From contig JBPESP010000003.1 in assembly GCA_051710585.1 (NCBI GenBank), forward strand, positions 248,001 through 312,000: a stretch of 64,000 nucleotides of DNA, in the 5' to 3' direction. Of the stretch, positions 30,501 to 42,199 are shown one piece after another. Made by a program: the position numbers and the translations under genes. Numbering within the stretch: position 1 is the stretch's first letter; every line of letters starts with the position of its first letter. Origin of the DNA: JBPESP01 sp051710585. GTDB taxonomy: Bacteria > Pseudomonadota > Gammaproteobacteria > Enterobacterales > Enterobacteriaceae. The notes beneath the pieces are model-generated. The model was not told the DNA's origin, searched no databases, and worked only from the letters and a program-made list of their open reading frames with translations.

Positions 30501-32369
30501 AAATTAGCTGATAACTCTACCTAAAAGGACTAAAGTCCACATTATAACAGATAATTAGGATTATATTTAACATCAACAGAGCAAACGCCATATTGATATT
30601 AAACGTAGCTACTTCACGCTGAATATTTGCTAATTGATCCGCTCACACCGGCAAATTAAACATAAGCAGTGGGGTATTACATCAGCCTACTTGATATTAG
30701 GTAACGCCTAAAAGTACCATCTTTTTTTAAGAATAATGCTAGACTCGCCCGTCATAAGTGTTCTACACGGCAAAAACATTAAATCCCTAAAAAAGCACTT
30801 CCGCCCATAAAATAGTTCACATAATATTAAATTTACACTTAAGTTTATAACTTTATTTCTGTATAGTCATAGTAAGATACTATAACGACTATTTTTTTAA
30901 AAATATATATCATGGTGCAAATTACCACGGAAGCCGCAATTCATCCCTACCTGCTATTAGCAGGTAGCACACCTAAAGAAGTGATACTTCTAAAAGAGTA
31001 CAAAATATAGTAAGTACTATAACGTGCTAAAGACTATTGGTAAAGTAAAGCTAACCCCGTGCTATGAAAAAGCTCTGGATAGAGCTCTCCAGGCCTAAAA
31101 GATAATGAGTAAAGAGTTATTGGCTGTAAGTGATCGGTAAAGCTCTATCGAAGGTAAAAAGAAGCGATGCCACACGGCGCCATTTTGATGGCCGTGATAT
31201 GTGATGTATCTTACTTGTCTAACTTGGTTAAGCAAATATAAAATTTATTCTAAATACTGTTACGATGCTAATATCGACACATGTAAAAATACACAGCTTA
31301 CTCACTTAGCTAGGAGTAAAGTAGCACTTACAGGGTAAATAAACCACCAGAGTGGAGCATTAAAATAATGACTGATAGTTTAAGCATTAAAAGACGAATT
31401 CCAATACCTACAATTACTGCTGCAGATAATCTAATACAGAACATTTGTTAGTAGGCTTCATAGGCTAAGTTTTTTTAAAGAGTTATACATTTAGCCTGTC
31501 TTCATAGAAGATAGTAAAAAAAATCATAAAGTTGTTTGGCTTCCGGTATCCGCTGCTGGTAGATCAACCACTACTCAAGAGGTAGTGCGCCGTACTCGAT
31601 CATCAGCGCCTAAATAACCTGAGCTGTTCAGGTACACCTATCTGCTTTGCTAGTCCATGACTTCACTATTCGCAATGACGAAAATGTATAAATGTTGGCA
31701 AATCGCCACACAACCGGTCAATCGATACGATACATTCAATCCGATAGGCCTTTTAGTACAATTAGATAGCTAGATTTCACTGGCGCCTTGCTGCTCCGTC
31801 GCATCAGTAATTTTAGGCTGTGCAGTGAGTAAATTCCAAGTCAAGGTTTGCCTTGACTTGGAACGAACAGATAGGCGAGCAGTTATACTGCACGTATCTA
31901 TGAAGTCTGTGTTCATAAAGATATAGAGGCCATCTGGCGCTTCAAGCGCCAAAAGAAATATCCCTAATCTAACATATACTCCAAATATCTACAGGCGTAA
32001 AAGATAAAAAACATCATATTGAAAGTATCAGAAATAGTTTAACTTCTGTCGGACAGATAGTAGCTAGCGGCTGCTAACAAAAATTGTTTAAATACCTGCC
32101 GCAGACCATCAGTTAATCAGAGTTAACGATTACTGTTGCAGATACCACCCGAAAATAATATTACTACTCATTGTAAGCAGAGTGCTATAAGCTATAACTA
32201 GACGCGCTACAGCTGAATTATGTGCCATTGCGGCGTAAATTTAAACGACTATCTTATGTGCCATCACCGGAAGCGCGTCGCAATGGCACCCCCTACTGTC
32301 ACATTCCTGCTAAATAAACTCTGCTTTAAGGCTATGATCCGGATCATAAGCCTAACAACACAATAAAGG
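30501..32369. other. Gene desert, 1.9 kb
   Basis: No readable gene remnant. It contains the 13-bp perfect inverted repeat at 31834-31863. Traces of coding-like sequence are too eroded to name. Confidence 0.45.
31834..31863. repeat. 13-bp perfect inverted repeat with TTTG loop
   Basis: TTCCAAGTCAAGG (31834-31846) and CCTTGACTTGGAA (31851-31863) are exact reverse complements separated by four bases. No T-tract follows on either strand. It is unusual for such a stem to stay perfect in decaying DNA. Confidence 0.65.
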
Positions 32370-33450
32370 GATGGGCTTTTAGTAAACACTCAATACTACG
32401 CAGGGGTCTAAGTTCATCTACACATACTAACGATAGCGTTTTACCAGTAGTGGCTGCATAGTCGGCACGGCCAATGCGATGCACATAATATTCCGAAACT
32501 TACGACAGTTCATAGTTCACACTACATACGGTAGCAAGTCGATATCCAGACTACGGGCAGCGATATCGATAACCACCAGTAAACGGCAGTAAATGCTACC
32601 TCTTGAAATCTGATAGCGCCCGCTCCTCCAGGTAAGAGCGCCTTGGCTTTATTACCATGATTACGGCGTGTGGCGGTAATGCCATCTTTACTTAGCTGCT
32701 TCAGCAGAGATGGTTAGCGCTATGTTTGGTACGAGTAAATACTTGTACCTACTGCTAGTTGTTACGACCAATCACATCAGAAAGCAACTCGTGCTTACGC
32801 TTCTTATCGAAGCATATAGAAAAAACTGGAACTGGGTTATTGCTTAGAAGCACTACTCTACCTCACAATTCCCACCGCCGCCGTACTCTAACGTTTTTTT
32901 CAGTAACAATTTCATCACTCGGCAGATATCGTGAATAAAACCCATATCCAGCATATGCTCAGCTTCATCATCTTCACCTGCTACAGATTAACCGCACGCT
33001 ACCTCGCCAAATCTAGCAAATGGTCGGGGTTACTACTAGAATCTTAAGTCTGGTATGCGGTTTCATCATGTACAGATTGATACTGACGCCCCAAAAAAAG
33101 ACCAGATTCAGTAATATTTTTATTAATCTATATCGCTAGTTCAAAGGTTAGCGTCAATATAAGCACCAAACGAACTGAGATTTTTTTACTGACCATTGCA
33201 TTGCCTAGCGCTAATCAAGCAATTACAGAGCGAGAAGAGTAAAAGCGACGGTTTTCCAGTGTCAGTCTAGTCACTGGCTATATTATCTCGGCCTTCTTAG
33301 AATATAAAGATGGCTTGCTGCTGAATCGACGTAAGGTTAAGATGACCCTTTACGCTAAAATGCGCAAAATTATGGCACTTAAACTAAGCAAATAAAATGA
33401 TATAAACTGAAAAACTCCAATTATAATGAACGGATAAAATATCAATGACG
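32370..33450 (-). pseudogene. rhlE: RhlE, DEAD-box RNA helicase, degraded
   Basis: Minus-strand pieces in order: a P-x-PIQQQAI equivalent near 33350; DEAEHMLDMGFIHDICRVMK near 32920-32970 (motif II, DEAD read as DEAE); FVDKKRK-x-ELL near 32810; LVFTRTKH near 32730; ARRNHGNKAKA (E. coli IHGNKSQGARTRAL); VIDIAARSLDIDLLP near 32560 (VATDIAARGLDIEELP); and YVHRIGRADYAATTGKTLSLVCVDE near 32440-32500 (motif VI). Frameshifts and stops disrupt it. rhlE lies near ybhL in E. coli, so the neighbourhood is retained. Confidence 0.93.
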
Positions 33451-33569
33451 GAATCATAGCAAAATGTCCAGCTATTGGGCACTGTTATCCACTAAATAAC
33501 TATAATTCTTCCAACCCCCTACCGAAGCAAGCGCGGTAGACAGTGTCAGCACCCTCAAGCGCTGAAATT

Positions 33570-33715
33570 TATTTAGAAAAAAGCTTTGCTATACTCATCT
33601 TGCAGCAGATATGCAAAAAATATCCGCCTTCTAATTCCTCTTGCTCCACAATATTAGCCCCTGATCCATAAAGATCGTATAGTCAGCGATAACTATACTA
33701 TATCACTCCTCCGCT
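33570..33715 (-). pseudogene. Possible C-terminus of an amino-acid ABC transporter ATPase
   Basis: A minus-strand frame reads IADYTIFMDQGLI near 33660-33710, resembling the conserved (E)VADRVIFMDQG-x-IVE of polar amino-acid ABC ATPases. After a shift, FLNKFQRLR near 33560 resembles the usual FLSKFLR ending. GlnQ is a candidate, as glnHPQ lies near rhlE in E. coli. Walker A and LSGGQ motifs are not legible, so this stays tentative. Confidence 0.35.
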
Positions 33716-34656
33716 AACACGCGGAGGTTCTGAGTACCCCACTTACGCCACCAGTTCAGTATTTAAATTTAAATGTGAACGGCAGTTCATCGCATGAATG
33801 ACTACTGGATATTTACTTTTAAAAAGTATTCTCTTTGCAGAGAAGTATCGAGCTTTCCCAGCAGTTTCCATTTGCCACCATTTCCTCGTCGTGTAGTTCC
33901 TCCTTCTTCGCCACTAGAGTCCCCCTTCGATGATTTTGTCAAGCATAAAGTATCGGGAAAAAGATTATAATTCTGAAACAAGAACCCGATCTGGAGCTAA
34001 CAAAGGTGACAAATTTTAGATTTTTAACTGCTAAAAAGGAAATGCCTAGCATCGGTACTAATATTCCCAACCTCTGAATACTGCTATTAACCAGCATCTC
34101 CGGCAAGTTAATACTGCGTAAAAAATTTATTTTGGCAGATTCTCTCGGGGCAATTATCGTCCTTTCAAGACAACCTGTTCAAGACAAGTTAATTAGCGCA
34201 ATTTCATTCAGCTCTCTTCAATTAGACTGCCCATAATACATAATAACTGAAGAATACCCGGTTTATAGGGTTATATACACGCAGTATAAGGATACTAACT
34301 GTTTACTTTGCTCTTCTAAACATTTTAAGAGGGGCTGCCTGCTTATCTGAATGAAACGAAGCACCAATACTGATACCCCCCCTATTTTCAGTAGCATCAA
34401 ACCAAAGCCTGAAAGACTGGTTTGTCGTATATTTCACCGCTGCGCCTGGTTGCTAAATATCACCTTAAGATTGATAGCCCATATCTTCCAGAGCGTAAAC
34501 GATGTATCCAACGAGCTTAGGACATTACATCCCCCACCGGGATAAGGGATAACATAAAGCCAAAAGCCTTTATGACTACCAGATGCGGAATAGCATTAGC
34601 TAACCTTTTTGGGTTAAGATCGCTCAACTCACTCCTGGTTACTCCTGGGCTCAGGC
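33716..34656. other. Non-coding stretch between rhlE remnant and ybhL
   Basis: Contains a 7-bp GC-rich hairpin CCTCCGC/GCGGAGG (33708-33727) and CATAAAG/CTTTATG (about 34553-34574), which may once have been terminators. No other gene is recognised. A 64-codon open frame at 34351-34545 has no recognisable features. Confidence 0.4.
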
Positions 34657-35367
34657 TTAACGTCGATTAGCAAAAATACGTAGCAAGATCAAGAATAAAT
34701 TAATAAAGTCTAAATACAAACTCAACGCACCAACAATGGAGTATTTACGAAACTCATCTTCGTTGTTCAATGACAGCTGAGCACCCATTTCTCTTAATTT
34801 CTGAACATCATAAGCAGTAAGTCCAACGAAAACCACTACGCCGATATAAGTCACCGCCCACATTAGCGCGGTACTTTTCAGGAATGTATTCACCAACGAT
34901 GCCAGCACAATACCAATAAGCCCCATAAATAGCAGGTTACCGAAACTGCTCAAATCGCGTTTGCTGCTATAACCATACAGCGTCATAGCAGCAAACATAC
35001 CGGCGGTTACAACAAAGGTACTGGCAATGGAGGAAGTAGTATAGATGATGAAAATACTTGCAAGCGTTAGCCCGGTTAACGCCGAATAAAGCATGAAAAG
35101 CGACGTTGCCACTGCACCGCTAAGGCGGGTTACCATACTCGAAATAATAAATACTAGCGCCAATTGGGCGATAATCAAACAAAAAAAAGTTAATTGATTT
35201 GAGAAAATAAATTGCAGTAGCGTCGGCGTACGTTCGGCGTACCAGGCCACGAAGGCGGTTAACAGCAATCCGCAGGTCATCCAACCGTAGACATGCGCCA
35301 TAAACGGCTGCGCCGAGCTATTAGCGCGTTCTATAATAGAACTCTGGGGGCGGGAAAAGCGATCCAT
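34657..35367 (-). CDS. ybhL: YbhL, Bax-inhibitor-1 family inner-membrane protein
   Basis: Multi-pass membrane protein of the BI-1/LFG (UPF0005) family. The bacterial role is unsettled; calcium leak and envelope stress have been proposed for relatives. It has 236 residues (E. coli YbhL 234) and aligns throughout: YGWMTCGLLLTAFVAWYAER, IAQLALVFIIS, LFMLYSALTGLTLASIF, STFVVTAGMFAAMTLYGY, LMWAVTYIGVVVFVGLTAYD, DFINLFLILLRIF-NRR. Seven hydrophobic segments are visible, with the family aspartates in the last two. The start chosen is MDRFSRPQ, because AAGGTGA lies 7 bases upstream and the homologue begins MDRFPRS. An upstream in-frame ATG overlaps that site. Confidence 0.95.
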   Translation of the reverse strand: MDRFSRPQSSIIERANSSAQPFMAHVYGWMTCGLLLTAFVAWYAERTPTLLQFIFSNQLTFFCLIIAQLALVFIISSMVTRLSGAVATSLFMLYSALTGLTLASIFIIYTTSSIASTFVVTAGMFAAMTLYGYSSKRDLSSFGNLLFMGLIGIVLASLVNTFLKSTALMWAVTYIGVVVFVGLTAYDVQKLREMGAQLSLNNEDEFRKYSIVGALSLYLDFINLFLILLRIFANRR

Positions 35368-37430
35368 GATTATCACCTTCAAGTTAGTAAAATAACATAA
35401 GCCGCACGCGGAAAAAAAATCTCAGGCTACGCACACGACCTCACCTTGGTTAAGTATATCATAAAATTGCGCGCAATGTAGAGATACCCTTAAATTATAG
35501 CACGATAAGCCAATGCTGCCCTTCGTGCCTAACGGCACGATTTCAGAAAGCGATTTTCATTTATATATATTGCACCTGAAATTATGAAAAAAACCTGGCA
35601 ATAGCTTATATGTTATTGTGACAACAGGCTATGTATTAATTTACCCGGCGTCGTCTATCTCACTGATTCCACTAATTAGAAGACCTTATCTTACCTTCAG
35701 TATACTAACTCCAGGTTTTCAGCCTGTGGATGAAATAGGGTAAATACCATTTTTATCTGTATTTTCTACCTAACTGGCAGGAATCAAGCATTGGTGTGTG
35801 TAGTGGCATTAATACCACTGTGTTCCACAGCTGCTTTTGGGTGATTTTTTTTTGTCACTGTCCTCAGGCAGCTCGCTATCCTGCCAAAAGAATACCACTT
35901 GTATACACCCCAGTAGTTTAAGAGGATGGAAGAGCTTTGAAATATAGTTATTGACGCCAACTCTAAGACTAACGATATACGGTCCACTTTTTTCTCCTCT
36001 TGCCAGTATAAACTACGATGATCTGCATCGAGTTGCCTTGGCTGTGCATCACCAGTGATAATAAAAAATAGAAAGCTACCTCTTTGCTGACAGAATCATG
36101 ATGAAAGGATTCACGCCTTAGCAAAAGATTTATCTATTCAGCGTTAGCAGCGATACGTACCTGAACACTTAAGGAGCGCCTATAGGCGTATACTATCATT
36201 CAGAATCAGGTTTATAATTCTTTTAAATTATTTCTCTTCCAAAAAAAACAAAATGTCCGTAAAAAGATATTGTTCAAAACCTATAGATCACTGATAGTGA
36301 ATTTAGGTACTTTCTAAGGGAAGTTGCTATAAAGCATATGAAAATGCCTCATTATTAACACATTCCGCACATAATCGCCACAACAATAAGATCTGTCATG
36401 TCGATGAATAATAATTAACACCTACGGCACTCCCCCTCCACGCGTACCGCACCCGTTAACCTTAATTAAGAAATGCCGATGATATACCAGATATAACGTC
36501 CGCCGTAGATAACTACTTCTGTATCATCATCCAGTGCCTTTTTTAATTAGGGAGCGCATCATGGGTGAATTAATGAAGATATAGTCCTTAAACAATGGGA
36601 GAGTTCTGAAATAAATCAATGAACAGGACAAGCTTACAAAAAACACTTGCGTCAGGTATTCAGGTAACGTTATAAGAGATAAGAGCCCGAGCTGAAAGAT
36701 CTCTAGACTCAATTATAACGAATCACTACCCTAAGTCCCCTCCATATCAGGCGGATGGTTATATTACGTGAACGCAACGAGAGATATTCCCACTAAACGC
36801 CGGCCGCACATTAACAAGCCACGGCAGGTAAGCTACTATGAAAAGATAATGCCAATTATTTGCAAATACGTTTCGAATAGATGAAGTAGATGACGCAATT
36901 TTGCGTCTGAAATATAACCTGGAGCTAGTTCTAATCAGCAATAGGACTGCGGTATGGAAAATTGAATGATTTTATGCTAGAGTTCAAAAGTATCATACAA
37001 AGGTAAAAAGGTAGTAGAAAATCATTATTAGCAAGTAAGTCAGTCGGTGTGATTCCGCCTCAGGGGTAATAGCGTTGTGATTTCCCAATTTACACTTCTC
37101 GATGCGTGGGAATATTTTCATCGTCTGCAGATTACAGGATACGCTAGTTGCACTGATTAAAATTAGCTGAAATTCATTAGTGTAATCAATATTAGCACGA
37201 TATTAGTCAAAGCATACCGATAAAAACTAGGCACGGTAGTCAAAGGACTACATCAACGCTGTTGGGATTGATCTCAACAACCGTCTTAGTGCCTCTGCTG
37301 ATTCTTCGTGCAGCCGGTCTGACACACGTGATGGCACAAAAATATCAACTAACGAAATAAGTATAGCTATTTCTACGATCGTCAATAGTTACCAAAGTCC
37401 CCGTCTTACCCTCTAATAATATATTGAACA
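35368..37430. other. Gene desert, first part (2.1 kb)
   Basis: No gene remnant named. Open stretches such as 36759-36941 (minus) and FRIDEVDDAILRLKYNLEL near 36870 (plus) look partly coding-like, but I do not recognise them. Confidence 0.45.
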
Positions 37431-37479
37431 ATATAGCATATTGAACAATACAGCGCCTTCCTACAAATTTATCACAGTG

Positions 37480-37640
37480 ACAATCTGCTCAACGCCTCTA
37501 CCATTCATCCAAAGAGTTATCCAATGGTACAACGGATTTTACAGGCCAAGAAAATCACTCAACAATCTAATGGGCGGCCCTGAAACACTACACGAGCTAA
37601 GCCTATCTCGCAGCCGAACTTTAAAACAGCCACGTTTACA
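37480..37640 (+). pseudogene. Possible insertion-sequence transposase C-terminal fragment
   Basis: One frame reads FIQRVIQWYNGFYRPRKSLN followed by NLMGGPETLHE. This resembles the end of DDE integrase-core transposases (IS3/IS481 type: WYN-x-x-RPHxxLGxxTPxE). Upstream coding sequence is not legible. A short motif match only. Confidence 0.35.
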
Positions 37641-38649
37641 GACAGTATTCCTGCTCATTCTCTCACAATAACAGCCATCAATCTAGCCTTACTGCAACCC
37701 TAATAATAGTGCGCTATAAGCGACGCCAGTAACGCTTGTGCTGAGCAAACAGCGTTAATACGTAGTAGGTCAACGGAAGCGGGCCTGTAGGGTAGGTGAT
37801 CAGGCGTGCGTTATAGGCGAAATATATCATCACCCCAATAGCTCGGTATGATGATATTTGATCCCTATCAATTGAGAGAAGATCACTGACTGTTAACAGT
37901 GAATGACGCCAAAGCAGCTTTACAATATCTGCCGCAAGAACGGCAGGGAATAAATAAATTATTACTCGGCCCTGCCAAAAGCCTAGTAGGCTAATGGCTA
38001 CAGCTGTTTACTCCCATAGCGGAGTTGCCATACGCTGCACAAGTAGAGGGGACATTTAAAACCAGGATCTATTAATCACGTAAATTGAGATCCTGCTGCT
38101 CAACCGCTAGCTTGTAATGCCACTATTTATGATGATAAATTTAATGTTTATCCTCACCATCAATCCTTTCTGGCGTACGGGCTAGCATTTTTCGCTATTT
38201 TTTACTGCGATTTTTTTCAGCTAACATGGTGCTACACGAGTATTCTCGCTATGTGCGTTTTGATTTAGTATCGTGTTTAAGTTTGCTTCTTTAACCAACA
38301 AACTAACGCTAAATACACACTGACGTGGGACGAAGCAATTTCCTTCATCATGGAACTGTTAGTGTATCACCTGCCGCAAATCAAAAGCCTGCCTGCTGCT
38401 ATAAACCTGGCAGTAATTGAAATCTTTCATATTACTATCCGGGATAGTTATTATCTTTGCCGACATGCTATCTAATTGACACTTATATCAGCTGTACCCT
38501 GTACGTGAAGCTGATCTTTATCTTGTTGATGTCCCCTATATTTTGATTCTAGGCGCCATTATTACTTACACAATAACTCGCGCTTGAATGCTATTGTCCT
38601 CAGCCCTATAAGGCGTCAAATATTCACACCATATCTTAGTGATAAACTT
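37641..38649. other. Gene desert, second part (1 kb)
   Basis: A frame near 38350-38430 reads ELLVYHLPQIKSLPAAINLA, but I cannot place it. Nothing else is recognised. Confidence 0.4.
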
Positions 38650-39060
38650 AATTTTTTTTTGCTGTCTGAGTAGGAATTAATATACTCAACTCAAAAAAAT
38701 AGCGGTGCACTAGAAGAAATTTTCTTTCTAACTTTAGATACGAATCCGCTCAATTGGTTATCAACAAAATTACACCGCCTCGCAAACAGAAAAGCCATGG
38801 AGGCAAGCTTTATACGATAAAAAATAGATAAAATAATTTTGTGTGATAAACGATAAAAAATACTAAAGCGTATCTAATAGCCCAAAATAAATCGAAATAC
38901 ATGAACTCATAAATAAGGGATAATATATTGAAATAAAAATGAAAAATAAAAAAATCTAAAACGCTTTAATATCAGACTCTCTAAATAAAGCTCGTTAATC
39001 AGGAAAATAAGAACGCAACTATCTTATGATTACACCTTACATTTTCTTAACTTAATCTGT
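38650..39060 (+). repeat. Repeat family R2, copy 2 (inverted)
   Basis: Reverse-complement similar to 30090-30500 and 45520-45960. It carries LTLDTNPLNWLSTKLHRLAN followed by RKAMEASF in one frame, then the CTTTAATATCAG-CTCT-AATAA block and CTCGTTAATCAGGAAAA. Stops follow soon after. The conserved amino-acid pattern (NP-x-x-WLS-K-x-x-x-LAN-KAM) across copies implies one ancestral gene of unknown identity. Confidence 0.65.
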
Positions 39061-39419
39061 TTGTGAGAAACCAAATAGGTTAGTCTTTTTTATTTTTTTA
39101 ATAAAAGTAGACTGATCATTAAAATACTGAAAATGGCATGAGAAACGCGTCTTAAATAACCGGTATACTATTTTACAGTATCAGAATAGCCCCATATTAC
39201 AAAAAGATAATTCTGATGGTTTCTGTGGCATTATAAGATTAAACAAGGCATAAGTTGGTGTGGTGTGACTATTAGGATAACAGTCCGATAGAGCGCTTCT
39301 TTAGAAGAAGAAAACTAAGTAAATACTAGTAAAATAGCTACATCATCAGCCTTAGCGAAATAGCCTATGAAATTAGAGACTATCTCATTGAATATTAAAA
39401 CGCACTCAGGCTGTATGAA

Positions 39420-39560
39420 TATAATGGTTATATTAACACTAAACATACTTATTAAGTAGCAACAACTGCCATAAAAAACTGAATTGATTATCCATAATTT
39501 CTCCTGATTCCCTTTTATAAATAATTCTAAGCTATCCAAAATTAACTGCAAATTAATCCA
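39420..39560 (-). repeat. Repeat family R3, copy 1
   Basis: About 140 bases similar to 61170-61300. Both contain GTAG-A-C-A--TGCC(A/G)TA, and AATTTC-CCTGATTCC--TTTTATAAATAATTCTA. Here the minus strand is open for 94 codons (39315-39596), with LDSLELFIKGNQEKLWIINS at its core. I do not recognise the protein. Confidence 0.55.
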
Positions 39561-40629
39561 GAAATTTTGCACCATAGCATAATGGATACAGTTCATCTGC
39601 CGAGAGAAAGCACCGGATCCAGCGCTCTATATAGTAGTTATCCTGCCAAATCTGTGCCAAAGGGGTAACTATATAACAGTAATGCTGTTATCATTTTCCT
39701 TTCTTATCGCCAAATTCATATTTGCCAACCTATTAATAGACAACCACTATCAAGCTATATAGCCCTATCTCTACAATATACATAACGGTAAGGTCATTTC
39801 CTATTTTAGTTGATGCTATTAATATTGTTACTGATTCGATCGATAAGGAAAGGAGTGAAGATAGGGTATAAACAATTAAGCAATTGAACAAGTATTAGTC
39901 TAATCTAGGTGTTCGCTAATATCTATTTCAACGCTGACGAAGGTAAATTTTCACCTTTGTTAGACTAGAGCCGCGCTTACGTTAAATCAATATTATTTCC
40001 CTTTTGCCAGTTTAAGCGTAGTAAAAAGTGGTGGAATTACACTTGATGATATACAAGATATACTACTGCAAAATAGCGTGTTATCGAGATAGTTTTCTAA
40101 CATTACGCTTTATTTCCAAATATGACAAGCATCTCACCGATGTCATATTTGGCCTAAAATATAAAAAACTAGTCCTGACATGATTTACTACCACATCGAT
40201 GAGGCCTCTAACTAAAACCAGTAAAATTGTAAATTTTCGCTTACCGTTACATATCATAACCTGAGCAGGCATCGAGGCATTCACTTGGCAAGGTCATATC
40301 ATGTAAATCACCCCATACGATCGGAATCCATTATAGTATGTTGCTAACCTGGCAAAAGGGTTTAATGCGCTTATCCTCAGCCATAGACTTTTAGGAACGT
40401 GTGATACGCTATTGAATAGAATAGCGCTATATTTTGTTGTTAGTAAATTTTTAAACTGTTCTTCGAGAGATTTCTACCTCTAAATAGCAGTCTAATTAAT
40501 CTAAAGTTAGTGTTATCAACACTATGTAAGGTTACTAAAAGCATGCGACCTCATAAACCTCCTTATCGACATAGAGTCTCTAGTAAAGAGAATAGCAATA
40601 TTCATTTATATTGGATAGCGTTAAATCGA
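39561..40629. other. Gene desert upstream of yjbB remnant (1.1 kb)
   Basis: In E. coli metH lies upstream of yjbB. I find no legible MetH piece here. A 67-codon minus-strand open frame (40081-40284) is unremarkable. Confidence 0.4.
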
Positions 40630-42025
40630 GTGTTAATACTTTTACATTTATTGTCTGCTGTAGCGTTCTTGGTGTAGGGTATTCATATCGTCCGTATAGA
40701 TATATATGTACCTATGGAGCACAAGCTACGGCATCTTAACAGCAGCGTTAGATGAAGAAAACATGGCCTTTATAGACAGGATCGGTGTAATAGCGTTGGT
40801 GCAGAGCAGCAACGTCATGTTACTGACATACTTAATGACCCAGAAGTTAGTACCGCTGACCGCTAGTAGTGATGATTGTTCCCAGTACAGATGCGAATAC
40901 CGCCCTGATAGCCCATATCCTGACCTTTGTTTTTTTTCTAGCTGGCGCACTATTTATTTTCATTGCTATGTGTCTATTCCTCAACCTCCTCAACCATAAA
41001 AATCTCACGATGACTAAATTGGAGCACATCATTGCTATCAATCTAGATCTGATTTTTTTCTAGCTCTAGAACTTATTGGTAGCGCTCTACTACGCTCATC
41101 ATCCAGGATAACGGTATTAAAATCCTGTTCTCGTCACTGACATATGATATTCTGTTGGATTCTTTAACCGTAACGCCGTTCGCTATTATCAATTATACCA
41201 GCCTGGCAATAGTGCTGCTAACCGCGATCCTCTCTGCCAAATGTTATTTCTTTTAAAATAACGCTACGCCTGATGATCGAAGCGAATTTCAGTAGCAGGA
41301 TCCTGACGATGCTAAAAGCTAGCGGCCAGAACAGCGAAGGTAAAGATAGCACTTTGCAGCTTACTGTTTAAACTTATCGATTGTCTTGTCGTGCTGCCCT
41401 TTGCCCCCCCCGCTGGGGGATTACTGGAAAGATTGCCGCTGGCGTATTCAGAATTAGTTATATATTTCAATGCGTTATATGAATATGATTTGCAGTTTAA
41501 TTATGGTTTGCCCTTCGTTGAACTTATAGTTTTTCTTACAGCAAGTGGATTGCTGATACGCTAATTAATGATCGAGAGGGTAGCTTTAGATCATTTACGT
41601 ACCAACGCGGCTGGATACACCGACGCTAAAGCTGTAAATACCTACAGAAGAAATCCTGAGAATGAGCGATGTAGTATAAATAGAGGATATTGTTGCACAC
41701 CGAAGTTTTTTCATGAAAAGGTTAATAAAACAGCTAGTTACGTCATTTATACAATGATATCGATATTCTTTATACGACCATTAAACTCTGTCAGGACGAA
41801 GATCCTCAATGGAGGACATGAAGAAGCAGATTCCCGTTACTTTATGAAGATTACTCAAAAATAGCGCTTAACTTTAAGCAGATAAAGGGATATTGCTGCG
41901 AAATTACTGAACGTGTGCTAGATTTTTTCGGCGTAGGGGATTAAAGAAGTTAAGTACGCTACATGAGCAGCTGATATTAAATTTACAGTTAAGCATATCG
42001 GTGTTCATGTCTAATGACACAATAA
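40630..42025 (+). pseudogene. yjbB: YjbB, Na/Pi-cotransporter-like membrane protein, degraded
   Basis: A GTG start gives VLILLHLLSAVAFLV, matching MLTLLHLLSAVALLVWG, then a TAG. Further on come DRIGVIALVQSSNVM (GIGVTALVQSSNATT), STDANTALIAHILTF (LGADVGTALMARILTF), SLTYDILLDSLTVTPFAIIN and YTSLAIVLLTAILSA (SLTGDILLDALIGAMFAIISYSSLAAVLLTATLTA). The PhoU-like tail is visible near 41730-41990. Frameshifts and stops occur throughout. It lies near lysC as in E. coli; pepE and rluF are gone. Confidence 0.92.
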
Positions 42026-42199
42026 TACTCTGTATCTTAATCTACTTATGGATCTAAAATAGATCAACTCTTTGTCCTATTAGGTACCAATAACGTAGTA
42101 AAATTAAAAGATAAGCCAAAGAGTATAAAATTCACGAACATGATAACAAGTCAAAACCAGCCAACGATACATCCTAGTGACATCCGTCACTAAAAAGGC

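Noticed and set aside
33515..33560. Possible YbhF/YbhG remnants between rhlE and ybhL
   Set aside because: The only ABC-like piece lies on the opposite strand from the one expected for ybhF and better fits an amino-acid ABC ATPase; the evidence is too short to decide.
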